A stretch of DNA of 64,000 nt from Tomitella biformata AHU 1821. Lineage in GTDB: Bacteria > Actinomycetota > Actinomycetes > Mycobacteriales > Mycobacteriaceae. Below are positions 19,376-28,247 of this stretch, one piece after another. The position numbers and the translations under genes were made by a program. Position 1 is the first letter of the stretch, and each line of letters begins with the position of its first letter. Where the stretch lies: NCBI RefSeq assembly GCF_000524475.1, contig NZ_BAVQ01000007.1:62001-126000 (forward strand). Direction: 5' to 3'. Below the pieces are notes generated by a model, which worked only from the letters and a program-made list of their open reading frames with translations, did not search any database and was not told where the DNA came from.

Positions 19376-20020
19376 TCAGGCGGCGGTGCTCCCGTGGTCC
19401 GCGGGCAGAGTCCCGAGCAGATGCCCCCGGCCGGCGGCGACCTCCGACTCCAACATGATGAGCGCGGCCTTCGCCTCGAGCCCGCCGGGATATCCGCCCA
19501 GTGCCCCGTCGAGCCTGTGCACCCGATGGCACGGCAGCACGATGGGCAGTGAGTTCGTGGCACACGCGACGTCCACAGCCAGGACCGTTTTGGGGCTGCC
19601 GACCAGGCGCGCGAGCTGTGGATAGTTGGCGGTGTGACCGTACTCGATCAGCGGCAGGTGGTCCTGGACCCTGCGCTGAAACGGTGCGGACAGCGATAGG
19701 TCGAGGGGCAGCGCAATGCTCTGACGCCGCCGGGCGAAGTACTCGTCGAGCTGCCGGCGCGCGGTGTCGAGAAGGCGGCGGGGTCTCCTTAGCGGAGCTG
19801 CACCGAGCGCGGCGGACACGGTCTCGAGGACCAGGGCGTGATTCTCCGACTCGAAGGCGACCCGGATCAGTCCGCGACTGCTTGCGGCAATCAGGAGGGG
19901 ACCTAGCGGACTCGCGGTGACCGCATAGCTCCAGTCGCGGCTGTCGGTGGCGGATGGGCCGGAATCGGATGGAGACACAGGCTCAGCCATACCTGCGGGG
20001 GCGGTGCTGGTGGCGATCAT
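19376..20020 (-). CDS. ogt: Methylated-DNA-protein-cysteine S-methyltransferase
   Basis: This 214-residue suicide DNA-repair protein transfers alkyl groups from O6-alkylguanine to its own cysteine. The active-site motif P-C-H-R-V is at 163-167, with Cys164 the acceptor. The N-S-L-P-I-V-L block before it, the tyrosine of N-Y-P-Q-L-A and the G-G-Y-x-G-G segment after it all match the family. The first 30 residues are low complexity. I chose the ATG at 20020 because GGAG lies 6 nt upstream; other in-frame ATGs lie at 20032 and 19990. It is divergent from fadD36. No Ada regulator is nearby. Confidence 0.88.
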   Translation of the reverse strand: MIATSTAPAGMAEPVSPSDSGPSATDSRDWSYAVTASPLGPLLIAASSRGLIRVAFESENHALVLETVSAALGAAPLRRPRRLLDTARRQLDEYFARRRQSIALPLDLSLSAPFQRRVQDHLPLIEYGHTANYPQLARLVGSPKTVLAVDVACATNSLPIVLPCHRVHRLDGALGGYPGGLEAKAALIMLESEVAAGRGHLLGTLPADHGSTAA

Positions 20021-20142
20021 CTGGGGCTCCATTCCATGCGGGACTCTGACACTGTGCAGACGTCCCGGCGGGCCGGAATGTGAGGTGCCGTGCCGCGGGG
20101 CGCTAACCTGACGGGCAATCAACGATGGATACAGGAGCGCGG

Positions 20143-21591
20143 ATGTCGACAGTGGTGGGCCAGAAGCCGAGGATGCCGATCGTGGCCAGGACCGGGCGCG
20201 ATGAGCATGAGGCGCTCCGCATTGGGGACACGGTGTTCTCCGAGCGGGACCTGCTCGCGGCCGCCACCTCGGTGGCGGAGCGCATCCGCGGGGCCGCACG
20301 GGTGGCGGTGTGGGCCGAGCCGACGCCGGAGACCGTGTTGGCCGTGCTGGGCTGCCTTATCGGCGGGGTCACCGTGGTGCCCGTGCCGCCGGACTCCGGC
20401 CGGGCCGAGCTGCGCCACATCCTCGCCGACTCGGGCGCGCAGGCCTGGCTCGGCTCGGCGCCGGACAGCCACGCCGGGGCAGGGCTGCCGGAGCTGCCGG
20501 TGATCCCCGTCCGCCGCCATTCCCGCTCCTACCATGTGCTGCCGCAGCCGCACCCGGACTCGGCAGCGATGATCGTCTACACCTCGGGCACCACCGGCGC
20601 GCCCAAGGGCGTGGTGCACAGCCACCGGGCGATCGCCGCCGATCTCGACGCGCTCGCCGACGCCTGGGCATGGACTTCCGAAGACGTGCTGGTGCACGGG
20701 CTCCCGTTGTTCCACGTGCACGGCCTGGTCCTTGGCATCTTGGGCCCGCTGCGCCGCGGCGGGCGGGTGGTCCACACCGTGCGGCCAGACCCCAAGGCCT
20801 ATGCGGCCGCGGCGGGCACCATGTATTTCGGGGTGCCGACGGTGTGGTCCCGTGTGGTCGCCGACCCCGAGTCGGCGGCGGCCCTCTCGGGCGCCAGGCT
20901 GCTCATCTCTGGCAGCGCGCCACTGCCAGTCCCGGTGTTCGACGGGCTGCGGGCGCTGACCGGACTGGCGCCGGTGGAGCGCTACGGCATGTCGGAGACG
21001 CTGATCACCATCTCCACCCGCGCGGACGGCGAACGCCGCCCCGGCTGGGTGGGGATGGCGGTGGCGGGAGTCCAGACGAGGCTGCGCGATGAGGCCGGGG
21101 CCGAGGTGCCCGCGGACGGCGAGAGCATCGGCCGGCTACAGGTGCGCGGCGCGACGTTGTTCAGCGGCTACCTGAACAACCCGGAGGCGACGGCGGAGTC
21201 GTTCACCGAGGACGGCTGGTTCAACACCGGCGACATCGCGATCCTCGACGCCGAGGGCTTCCACCGGATCGTCGGCCGCGAGTCGACGGACCTGATCAAG
21301 TCCGGCGGCTACCGCGTCGGCGCGGGTGAGGTCGAGACGGTGCTGCTGGGGCACCCTGGCGTCGCGGAGGCGGCGGTGATCGGGGTGCCCGATGCGGACC
21401 TCGGACAGCGGATCGTGGGCTGCGTCGTTGCCCGTGAGGGCCTGCTCAGCGCGGACGGTGGGGAGCTGATCGACTTCGTGGCCGCGGAGCTCTCGGTCCA
21501 CAAACGACCCCGGGAGATCTGGGTGCTCGACGCGCTGCCGCGCAACGCGATGGGGAAGGTGCAGAAGGCACAGCTGGTGCGGCCGCGGTAA
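20143..21591 (+). CDS. fadD36: Fatty-acid-CoA/AMP ligase, FadD36-like
   Basis: This 482-residue adenylate-forming enzyme resembles mycobacterial FadD36 (Rv1193) over its whole length. The AMP-binding motif T-S-G-T-T-G-A-P-K-G lies at 147-156, the A5 block R-Y-G-M-S-E-T near 284-290, the A7/A8 region G-W-F-N-T-G-D and S-G-G-Y-R-V-G-A-G-E follow, and the catalytic lysine is in G-K-V-Q-K near the C terminus. It should activate an acyl or branched acid with CoA, as in malonyl/acyl-CoA synthetases of the same clade. AGGAG lies 5 nt before the ATG at 20143; an ATG at 20125 is also in frame. It is convergent with a methyltransferase gene 6 bp away. Confidence 0.85.
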   Translation: MSTVVGQKPRMPIVARTGRDEHEALRIGDTVFSERDLLAAATSVAERIRGAARVAVWAEPTPETVLAVLGCLIGGVTVVPVPPDSGRAELRHILADSGAQAWLGSAPDSHAGAGLPELPVIPVRRHSRSYHVLPQPHPDSAAMIVYTSGTTGAPKGVVHSHRAIAADLDALADAWAWTSEDVLVHGLPLFHVHGLVLGILGPLRRGGRVVHTVRPDPKAYAAAAGTMYFGVPTVWSRVVADPESAAALSGARLLISGSAPLPVPVFDGLRALTGLAPVERYGMSETLITISTRADGERRPGWVGMAVAGVQTRLRDEAGAEVPADGESIGRLQVRGATLFSGYLNNPEATAESFTEDGWFNTGDIAILDAEGFHRIVGRESTDLIKSGGYRVGAGEVETVLLGHPGVAEAAVIGVPDADLGQRIVGCVVAREGLLSADGGELIDFVAAELSVHKRPREIWVLDALPRNAMGKVQKAQLVRPR

Positions 21592-21597
21592 ACCCAC

Positions 21598-22200
21598 TCA
21601 GGGGCGCAGGACCGCGCTGAGGGCGGCGTGTGGCCTCCTGCCGGGATCTTGGCGTGTCTGCACGGCGAGGACTGCGAACCCAGATTCGTTGAGCAGACGG
21701 CCCAGCTGCTGGGCGGACCAGCAGTAGGCGGTCGTGACCACGGGTGGGAAGGCCTCCGCCGCGACTCCGTCGAAATAGCCGATGAGTAGCCGCCCGCCCG
21801 GGGCGAGGGCACGGGCGAACTCCGCGAGGATGGCTGGCAGCTCGTCCGGGGGGACGTGGATCAACGAGTACCAGGCCAGCACTCCGCCCAGTGTCCCATC
21901 GGGGACGCTGAGGTCCCGAAGCGACGCGACTCGAAAGGGCACCTCGGGGAAACGATCTTGCGCGCCCGCGATGAATTCAGGCACGAGGTCGATGCCCTCG
22001 ATGTTGACACCGCGCTGATGCAGGAAATTCGTCCAGTGCCCGGGTCCACAGCCTGCGTCGAGCAGATAGCCGCAGACCTCGTTGGACCAGCTTTCGACAC
22101 AGCGCCGATCGAGCGGATGCAGGTCCTCGAGGGAGCCGAGCAGACGCGTGTACTCGTCTGCTCGCTGTGCGTATGCGGCGCGGATGTGCCAATCGGCCAT
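21598..22200 (-). CDS. Class I SAM-dependent methyltransferase
   Basis: This 200-residue protein has the methyltransferase-11/25 pattern. SAM motif I L-L-D-A-G-C-G-P-G-H-W lies near 46-56, the acidic end of the second strand is I-E-G-I-D-L, the post-II region is S-L-I-H-V-P, and the R-A-L-A-P-G-G-R-L-L-I-G segment precedes the last strands. The substrate is unknown. The ATG has no good ribosome site; AATTCT lies 7 nt upstream, so a leaderless start is possible. The gene is divergent from the PPOX gene, with 87 bp between the starts. Confidence 0.78.
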   Translation of the reverse strand: MADWHIRAAYAQRADEYTRLLGSLEDLHPLDRRCVESWSNEVCGYLLDAGCGPGHWTNFLHQRGVNIEGIDLVPEFIAGAQDRFPEVPFRVASLRDLSVPDGTLGGVLAWYSLIHVPPDELPAILAEFARALAPGGRLLIGYFDGVAAEAFPPVVTTAYCWSAQQLGRLLNESGFAVLAVQTRQDPGRRPHAALSAVLRP

Positions 22201-22287
22201 GTTCACCAGAATTCGGGGACTCGGTTGTGCGGTGGGCTCATTCGTGAACTCGGGGTGAGAACAGCCGCGGGAAAGTACCGTAGAATT

Positions 22288-22722
22288 ATGAGCCTTAATT
22301 TTCAGCGGCAACTCGAGGAGTTGTTCCACGATCAGGGCATCGGCACGCTGGTGACCTTGAAGGACGATGGCCGCCCACAGGTGTCGAACGTGCTCTACTA
22401 CTTCGACCGCGGGCAACAGAAGTTCTTGATCTCGGTGACGGACACCAGGGCCAAGACCAAGAACATCCGCAGAGACAATCGTGTCAGCATGCACATCAAC
22501 GGCAAGGACGGCTGGTCGTACGCGGTGGCCGAGGGGCGGGCTCTGCTGAGCACCATCGCCGCGGACCCGCACGACGGCACGGTGGGCGCGCTGGTCGAGC
22601 TCTACCAGCGGCTGCAGGGGGAACATCCGGACTGGGATGAGTTCCGCATGGCGATGATCCGCGAGCGGAGGGTCCTGCTGACCGTGCAGATCGAGCGGGT
22701 CTACGGCATGTCTGGCGACTAG
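22288..22722 (+). CDS. PPOX-class F420/FMN-dependent oxidoreductase, Rv1155-like
   Basis: This 144-residue split-barrel flavoprotein resembles the F420-binding Rv1155 group. It shows the early R-P-Q-V-S-N-V-L-Y-Y block, the basic stretch T-R-A-K-T-K-N-I-R-R-D that contacts the cofactor phosphate, and the terminal tryptophan/aspartate segment. These proteins reduce unsaturated substrates with F420H2 or bind F420 or FMN; the physiological substrate is unknown. The cofactor would be supplied by the pathway that includes the local fbiC. A TAGAAT hexamer ends one base before the ATG and no Shine-Dalgarno is seen, so initiation here is unclear. It converges on the Ddn-like gene with a 7-bp gap. Confidence 0.78.
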   Translation: MSLNFQRQLEELFHDQGIGTLVTLKDDGRPQVSNVLYYFDRGQQKFLISVTDTRAKTKNIRRDNRVSMHINGKDGWSYAVAEGRALLSTIAADPHDGTVGALVELYQRLQGEHPDWDEFRMAMIRERRVLLTVQIERVYGMSGD

Positions 22723-22729
22723 GGTTTGC

Positions 22730-23170
22730 CTACTCCCGAGCCTCGAGGACGAAGACTGGGATCAGCCGGTCCGTGTTCTCCTGGTATTCGGCATAGGGCG
22801 GGTAGGCGGCGACGGCGCGCTCCCACCACAGCGACCGCTCGTCGCCGGTGATCTCCCGTGCGCGATAGGCCCTGCGTTCGGTGCCGTCCTGCAAGTCTAG
22901 GTCAGGGTTGGCGACCAGGTTGTTGTACCAGACCGGGTTGGTCGGGGCGCCGCCCTTGGAGGCGACGGCGGCATAGGCGCCGTCGTGCTCGACGCGCATG
23001 AGGGGCACCTTGCGCAGTTTGCCGGTCTTGGCACCGAGCGTGAACATCAAGATCACCGGCATGCCCATCAGCACGGTGCCGTCGGTGCCGCCCGAGGTCT
23101 CGATCAGCTCGACTTGGTCCCGCACCCATTTGGTTGGGCTGGGCGCGTATTCGGGTTGCTGTGTGGTCAT
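22730..23170 (-). CDS. Deazaflavin (F420)-dependent nitroreductase-family protein, Ddn-like
   Basis: This 146-residue protein belongs to the DUF385/F420H(2)-dependent quinone reductase family that includes Ddn, the activator of the prodrug pretomanid. Diagnostic features are the block [19 protein letters not shown], the segment [17 protein letters not shown], and the family's terminal strand. The ATG follows GAGGAGA at 6 nt, a strong ribosome site. It is the third gene of a likely dapD-permease-Ddn operon, with 23 bp between it and the permease. The natural substrate is unknown; quinones are likely for the family. Confidence 0.85.
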   Translation of the reverse strand: MTTQQPEYAPSPTKWVRDQVELIETSGGTDGTVLMGMPVILMFTLGAKTGKLRKVPLMRVEHDGAYAAVASKGGAPTNPVWYNNLVANPDLDLQDGTERRAYRAREITGDERSLWWERAVAAYPPYAEYQENTDRLIPVFVLEARE

Positions 23171-23193
23171 CGGTCTATCTCCTCAATTTCGCA

Positions 23194-24633
23194 TCACGGT
23201 CTGGAAGATTTGCCGTTATCAGCGTAGGCCGAATCGGGGTGGTGGTGGTTGCGTCGCCATCTCGCGTTGACTTGCGAGAGCGCGATGATGATCAGGAACA
23301 GCACGAATGTGGAGATGAGCTGGTTGCGTGCCGTCTCATTGGTGAGCATCAGCGCGATCAGGCCACCGAGTCCGGCGAGCGTCGCCCACGTCAGGTACGG
23401 GAACAGCCACATCTTGAGCTTGAGCTTGTTCTCCGCGACGAGGATGGGGCGCAGCCGCAGTTGCGAGACGCACACGAAGATCCACACGACCAGCAGCACA
23501 GAGCCGACGGCGTTGAGCAGGAGCGAGAGCAGCTCGTCTGGTAGCAGCCAGTTCAGCAGCACCGCGACGAAGGCGAAGAAGACCGACACGAGCACTGCGG
23601 TGCGCGGGGTGCCGTTGGGGGCCACTTGGGTCAAGGCCCGCGGCCCGTCGCCGCGCTTGGCGAGCGCGAACGCCATCCGGGTGGAGCCATAGATGTTCGC
23701 GTTGAACGCCGAGAGCAGGGCGATCACGACGACCAGCTCCATGAAGCCCGACGCCAACGGGATCGCGGCCTCGTCCAGCACCGCCACGAACGGGCTCTCG
23801 TGCAGCACCGACGACGTCCAGGGCAGTGCCAAAACCATGATGGCGACCGAGCCGACGTAGAAGATCCCGATCCGCCAGATGACGTTGCGCACCGCTATGA
23901 CGATCCCGCGCTCCGGCTCGGCGGACTCCGCGGCCGCGATGGTGACGATCTCGATGCCGCCGAAGGCGAACGCCACCACCAGCAGGCCGGCCGCGACGCC
24001 GCCGATGCCGTTGGGCATGAACCCGTCCCCGTCCCCCCTGAGATGGACGAGCCCGACGGGGTCCGTGCCGGGGAGCAGGCCGAAGACCAGCAGGACGCCG
24101 AGGATGATGAACGCGACGATGACCGTCACCTTGATGGCGGCGAACCAGAACTCGAACTCGCCGAAATTTGCCACCTTGGACAGGTTGACCACGGCGAAGA
24201 AAGTCACGAAGACGAGCGCTATCACCCACTGCGGCACCCCGGGCAGCCAGCCCTGCACGATCTGCGAGGCCCCGGTGATCTCCGCGCCCAGCACCATGAT
24301 CAGCATCGCCCAATAGATCCAGCCCATGGTGAAGCCGGCCCAGTTGCCGATGCCCATCCGCGCGTACTCGGCGAACGAGCCGCTGGACGGGATGGCGGAG
24401 CCCATCTCGCCGAGCATCCGCATCACGAAGATGACGATGATCCCGGCGATCACATAGGACAGCAGGACTGCGGGCCCGGCCTCCTTGATGCCCTGGCCGC
24501 TGCCGAGGAACAGGCCGGCGCCGATGGCGCTGCCGAGTCCCATCATGGTGATGTGGCGAACCTTCAGCCCATTGCCGAGGACACTCCCAGGCGAGTCGGC
24601 CTTCTCGCCCTGATCTACTGGCTCGCTCGCCAT
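23194..24633 (-). CDS. Amino-acid permease, APC superfamily (GabP/AnsP-like)
   Basis: This 479-residue transporter has twelve hydrophobic helices and the amino-acid/GABA permease signature. The early unwound-helix motif is G-S-A-I-G-A-G-L-F-L-G-S-G, followed by A-G-P-A-V-L-L-S-Y, then G-S-F-A-E-Y-A-R in the third helix region, and F-G-G-I-E in helix 6. It should import an amino acid with protons; the exact substrate cannot be read. I chose the ATG at 24633, 6 nt from GGGA. A GTG at 24672, three bases past the dapD stop, would add 13 residues. It follows dapD on the same strand, so it may share its transcript. Confidence 0.85.
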   Translation of the reverse strand: MASEPVDQGEKADSPGSVLGNGLKVRHITMMGLGSAIGAGLFLGSGQGIKEAGPAVLLSYVIAGIIVIFVMRMLGEMGSAIPSSGSFAEYARMGIGNWAGFTMGWIYWAMLIMVLGAEITGASQIVQGWLPGVPQWVIALVFVTFFAVVNLSKVANFGEFEFWFAAIKVTVIVAFIILGVLLVFGLLPGTDPVGLVHLRGDGDGFMPNGIGGVAAGLLVVAFAFGGIEIVTIAAAESAEPERGIVIAVRNVIWRIGIFYVGSVAIMVLALPWTSSVLHESPFVAVLDEAAIPLASGFMELVVVIALLSAFNANIYGSTRMAFALAKRGDGPRALTQVAPNGTPRTAVLVSVFFAFVAVLLNWLLPDELLSLLLNAVGSVLLVVWIFVCVSQLRLRPILVAENKLKLKMWLFPYLTWATLAGLGGLIALMLTNETARNQLISTFVLFLIIIALSQVNARWRRNHHHPDSAYADNGKSSRP

Positions 24634-24675
24634 TGCTGGTCCCGCCTCTGTCCCGCCGCTGGATGTGGTCACGTG

Positions 24676-25635
24676 TTAATTCGCATGCAACTGGGCGTTC
24701 AAGGCGACGCCCGCCCCGCTGCGTGGGACCACCTCGACTGCTCCGCTGGTGGAGTTGCGGCGGAACAGCAGCCCGTCGACCCCGGACAGCTCCGCGGCCT
24801 TGACGACCTCGCCGCCGGGCAGCCGCGTCACCTTGGTCCCGGCGGTGACATACAGCCCGGCCTCGATCACGCAGTCGTCCCCTAGGGAGATGCCCGCGCC
24901 GGAGTTCGCGCCCAGCAGGCAGCGCTCGCCCAGCGAGATCACCTGTGTGCCGCCACCGGAGAGCGTGCCCATGATCGACGCGCCGCCGCCGACGTCCGTG
25001 CCGTCGCCGACAACGACGCCCGCAGAGATCCGCCCCTCCACCATCGAGTCGCCGAGGGTGCCGGCGTTGAAGTTCACGAAGCCCTCGTGCATGACCGTGG
25101 TGCCGCTGGCCAGGTGCGCGCCGAGGCGCACACGGCCGCCGTCGGCCACCCGGACGCCGGACGGGACCACGTAGTCGAGCATGCGTGGGAACTTGTCGAC
25201 GCCGTAGACGGTGACCGGGCCGTGCTGGCGGAGGGCGGCCCGGACCAGCTCGAAGCCCTCGACGGCGCAGGGGCCGAAATTGGTCCAGGCCACGTTGGCG
25301 AGCAGGCCGAAGAGGCCGTCGAGGTTGGCCTGGTGGGGCTGGATAAGGCGGTGGGAGAGCAGGTGCAGCCGCAGGTACGCGTCGTGGGTGTCGGCGGGCG
25401 GGGCAGCGAGGGACGCGATGGTGGTGCGCACGGCCACCGTGTGCACCTGCCGGCGTGCGTCGGGTCCGGTCAGCGCGGCGAGCCCGGCGGGCGCGTCGTC
25501 TGTGGACAGCGCCACGGTGCCCGGGTCGTCGAACTCGCCCAGCGCAGGATTAGGAAACCACGTGTCCAGGACGACGTTGGCGGAGTAGATGGTGGCGAGG
25601 CCGTATGCCTGGGCGCCTGCGTTGAGATACGTCAC
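24676..25635 (-). CDS. dapD: Tetrahydrodipicolinate N-succinyltransferase DapD
   Basis: This 319-residue enzyme transfers succinyl from succinyl-CoA to tetrahydrodipicolinate, the committed step of the succinylase DAP pathway. It is the actinobacterial DapD type and closely resembles M. tuberculosis DapD. Conserved features include the N-terminal G-L-A-T-I, then [17 protein letters not shown]-x-D-Y-V-V-P, the left-handed beta-helix hexapeptide region about 160-280 with the [11 protein letters not shown] block, and the terminal A-L-N-A-Q-L-H-A-N. The GTG start has no ribosome site but has TAGCCT 8 nt upstream, so it is probably leaderless. It diverges from dapE, its pathway partner, across only 63 bp. 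Confidence 0.93.
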   Translation of the reverse strand: MTYLNAGAQAYGLATIYSANVVLDTWFPNPALGEFDDPGTVALSTDDAPAGLAALTGPDARRQVHTVAVRTTIASLAAPPADTHDAYLRLHLLSHRLIQPHQANLDGLFGLLANVAWTNFGPCAVEGFELVRAALRQHGPVTVYGVDKFPRMLDYVVPSGVRVADGGRVRLGAHLASGTTVMHEGFVNFNAGTLGDSMVEGRISAGVVVGDGTDVGGGASIMGTLSGGGTQVISLGERCLLGANSGAGISLGDDCVIEAGLYVTAGTKVTRLPGGEVVKAAELSGVDGLLFRRNSTSGAVEVVPRSGAGVALNAQLHAN

Positions 25636-25698
25636 GATTGTCCAGGCTACCGAGGGCCTGCGCTGGCCGTTGGACTACCTGGCCCCTAGCCTGGGTGG
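25636..25698. promoter_or_regulatory. Divergent leaderless promoter region of dapD and dapE
   Basis: The 63 bp between the two GTG start codons contain the same hexamer TAGCCT on both strands: 25644-25649 (minus) lies 8 nt before dapD, and 25687-25692 (plus) lies 6 nt before dapE. Neither gene has a Shine-Dalgarno. Both transcripts therefore probably start at or next to the initiation codon. No good -35 is visible for either gene. Confidence 0.55.
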
Positions 25699-26790
25699 GT
25701 GAGTGATCAACTGGACCTTTTCGCAGACGTGGTGACTCTGGCCGCGGCGCTGGTGGACATCCCCAGCGTCTCGCGGGACGAGCGCCGCCTGGCCGACGCG
25801 GTCGAGTCCGCGCTGCGCCGGCAGGCCCCGCACCTGGAGGTGCTTCGCCACGGCGACGCTGTGCTGGCGCGCACGAGGCTGGGGCGGGGCCGGCGCGTGC
25901 TGCTGGCCGGGCATCTCGACACGGTGCCGATCGCGGACAACGTGCCGAGCCGCCTACACGACAGCGAAGACGGGGAAGGCCCGATCCTGCACGGTTGCGG
26001 GACCGTCGACATGAAGTCCGGCGACGCGGTGTTCCTGCACCTGGCCGCGACCATCGCCGAGCCCGTCCACGACCTGACATTGATTTTTTACGACTGCGAG
26101 GAGATCGCCGCCCGGTACAACGGACTGGGCCGCATCGAGCGGGAGCTGCCGGAGTGGCTCGAGGCCGATGTGGCCATCCTCGGGGAGCCGACCGGCGGAC
26201 TCATTGAGGCCGGCTGCCAGGGCACGCTGCGGATGCGGATCAGCGCCACCGGAGTGCGGGCGCACTCGGCCCGGTCGTGGCTGGGGGACAACGCGATCCA
26301 TCGGCTGGGCGCCGTGCTGGACCGGCTGGCCGCATACGACGCCCGGGCCGTGGATATCGACGGCTGCCGCTACCGGGAGGGCCTGCAGGCGGTGCGCATC
26401 GAGGGCGGGGTGGCGGGCAACGTCGTGCCCGACGCCGCGGAGCTGGAGGTGAACTTCAGGTTCGCGCCCGACCGCACCATCGCCCAGGCGGAGGAACACG
26501 TGCGGGAGGTGTTCGCGGGCCTCGCCGTGGAGTGCGAGGTGACGGACTCGTCGGCGGGCGCGTTGCCTGGCCTGTCGGCGCCGGCCGCAGCAGAGCTGGT
26601 CGCGGCGGCGGGCGGGCAGTTCCGGGCGAAATACGGGTGGACGGACGTGTCTCGGTTCGCCGCGCTGGGGATTCCCGCCGTGAACTACGGCCCCGGCGAT
26701 CCCAACCTGGCGCACAAGCGCGACGAGCGGGTGCCGGTCTGCCAGATCCATCTCGTGGAGCGGGTGCTGCGCGGATATCTGAGCAGCTAA
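25699..26790 (+). CDS. dapE: Succinyl-diaminopimelate desuccinylase DapE
   Basis: This 363-residue M20 metallo-hydrolase removes succinate from N-succinyl-LL-DAP. Zinc and catalytic residues are recognisable: His72 and Asp74 in G-H-L-D-T-V-P, the bridging Asp104 in G-T-V-D-M-K-S-G, and Glu134/Glu135 in Y-D-C-E-E-I-A. The dimerisation domain follows (about 175-290), with the conserved G-C-Q-G-T and [10 protein letters not shown] blocks. The GTG start is exactly 6 nt after TAGCCT, suggesting leaderless transcription. With dapC at 17.2 kb and dapD divergent from it, three of the succinylase steps lie in this window. A LOG-family gene follows after 10 bp. Confidence 0.9.
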   Translation: MSDQLDLFADVVTLAAALVDIPSVSRDERRLADAVESALRRQAPHLEVLRHGDAVLARTRLGRGRRVLLAGHLDTVPIADNVPSRLHDSEDGEGPILHGCGTVDMKSGDAVFLHLAATIAEPVHDLTLIFYDCEEIAARYNGLGRIERELPEWLEADVAILGEPTGGLIEAGCQGTLRMRISATGVRAHSARSWLGDNAIHRLGAVLDRLAAYDARAVDIDGCRYREGLQAVRIEGGVAGNVVPDAAELEVNFRFAPDRTIAQAEEHVREVFAGLAVECEVTDSSAGALPGLSAPAAAELVAAAGGQFRAKYGWTDVSRFAALGIPAVNYGPGDPNLAHKRDERVPVCQIHLVERVLRGYLSS

Positions 26791-26800
26791 CCTTGGCGCC

Positions 26801-27580
26801 ATGATCAGTAAGAGAGCATCGGCGCGTCGCGAGCGCCTCATGGGCCCAGTGACCGTCCGTGGCGAGTGGCAGGGCGACCAGCAGACCACCGATCAGCGGC
26901 TGCTGGACCGTCGCGGCGCGGGCGACTGGGTGCACACCGACCCGTGGCGGGTGCTGCGAATCCACAGCGAGTTCATCGAGGGCTTCGGCGCGCTCGCGGA
27001 GCTGCCGAAGGCGGTGTCGATTTTCGGCTCGGCGCGCACCGGCCCCGAGACGGAGGTCTATCAGAAGACCGTGGAGATCGCGAAGCTCCTGGCAGACGCC
27101 GGCTACGTGATCGTCACCGGCGGCGGTCCCGGCGTGATGGAGGCCGGGAACCGTGGCGCGTTCGAACAGGACGGCTATTCCGTGGGCCTAGGCATCGAGC
27201 TGCCCCACGAGCAGGGCCTGAACAGCTACGCCGACCTGGGCATCAATTTCCGGTACTTCTTCACCCGCAAGGTGATGTTCATCAAGTACTCGCAGGCGTT
27301 CGTGTGCATGGAGGGCGGCTTCGGCACCCTCGATGAGCTGTCCGAGGCGCTGACCCTGGTGCAGACTGGCAAGATCACCCGCTTCCCGATCATCTTGTTC
27401 GGATCGAAGTTCTGGGGCGGCCTCGTGGACTGGTTCCGCGACACGCTGGTGGAACAGGGCACGATCTCGCCGGAGGACATGGACCTGTTCCACGTGACGG
27501 ACTCACCGGCGGAGGTCGTCCGGATCATCGCCGAGGCCGAATCCGCAGCGGCCATCGCAGACAGGCCCGGGAAGCCATGA
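26801..27580 (+). CDS. LOG-family protein (TIGR00730), long form
   Basis: This 259-residue Rossmann-like protein contains the LOG nucleotide-binding motifs G-G-G-P-G-V-M-E-A-G-N-R-G-A at 107-120 and E-G-G-F-G-T-L-D-E at 171-179. The family includes cytokinin riboside 5'-monophosphate phosphoribohydrolases, which release free base from nucleoside monophosphates. The leading Glu in place of Pro in the second motif is common in this longer subgroup. The N-terminal 60 residues are charged and specific to it. TAACCT, overlapping the dapE stop codon, lies 7 nt before the ATG, which suggests a leaderless start. The 3' end overlaps the start of a second LOG gene by 4 bases. Confidence 0.8.
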   Translation: MISKRASARRERLMGPVTVRGEWQGDQQTTDQRLLDRRGAGDWVHTDPWRVLRIHSEFIEGFGALAELPKAVSIFGSARTGPETEVYQKTVEIAKLLADAGYVIVTGGGPGVMEAGNRGAFEQDGYSVGLGIELPHEQGLNSYADLGINFRYFFTRKVMFIKYSQAFVCMEGGFGTLDELSEALTLVQTGKITRFPIILFGSKFWGGLVDWFRDTLVEQGTISPEDMDLFHVTDSPAEVVRIIAEAESAAAIADRPGKP

Positions 27581-28209
27581 GCAGGCGCGAGGTCGCCGGC
27601 AACGGACACGACATGCTCGAGGGACGCTGGAATAAGTTCGCCGTGTGCGTCTACTGCGCGTCCGGCCCGGTGGCGCCGGAGTTCGAGGCGCTGGCCGCGG
27701 AGGTGGGGGCCGAGATCGGCCGTCGCGGTTGGACGTTGGTCTCCGGCGGCGGCCGCGTCTCGATGATGGGCGCCGTCGCGCGGGCGGCACGCGAGACGGG
27801 CGCGCGCTCCATCGGAGTGATCCCGAAGGCCCTGATGGACCTCGAGGTCGCGGATATCGAGGCGGACGACCTGCTGATCACCGATAACATGCGGGACCGC
27901 AAGGGGCTCATGGACGCGCACGCGGACGCGTTCCTGGCGCTGCCCGGCGGCCTCGGCACCCTCGAGGAGCTCACCGAGGTGTGGACTTCGCTGGGCCTGG
28001 GCATGCACAACAAGCCCGTCGTGCTGCTGGACCCAGCGGGGCACTACACCGGCTTGCTCGACTGGCTGTCCGGGATGGTGGCAACGGGATTCGTCAGCCA
28101 GTCGATGCTCGACGTCCTGCCGGTGGCCACCACTGTGGAGGATGCGCTGAACCTGTGCGCCGATGGGACGCGGTTCCCCGGCGTGGACACGGGGGAACCC
28201 CGCACCTGA
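27577..28209 (+). CDS. LOG-family protein, Rv1205-like
   Basis: This 210-residue protein is a second LOG paralogue. It has S-G-G-G-R-V-S-M-M-G at 56-65 and the classical P-G-G-L-G-T-L-E-E at 123-131, followed by the N-K-P-V-V-L-L-D segment. Sequence and position (before folP2) match Rv1205, reported as a LOG-like phosphoribohydrolase in M. tuberculosis, where cytokinin accumulation affects nitric-oxide sensitivity. Its ATG overlaps the stop of the preceding LOG gene (ATGA). The two proteins are diverged, so this is an old duplication or separate acquisition rather than a recent tandem copy. Confidence 0.83.
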   Translation: MSRREVAGNGHDMLEGRWNKFAVCVYCASGPVAPEFEALAAEVGAEIGRRGWTLVSGGGRVSMMGAVARAARETGARSIGVIPKALMDLEVADIEADDLLITDNMRDRKGLMDAHADAFLALPGGLGTLEELTEVWTSLGLGMHNKPVVLLDPAGHYTGLLDWLSGMVATGFVSQSMLDVLPVATTVEDALNLCADGTRFPGVDTGEPRT

Positions 28210-28247
28210 GGCCGGTGCGGGCGGGCGCCCGTGCCACGATGGAGACC

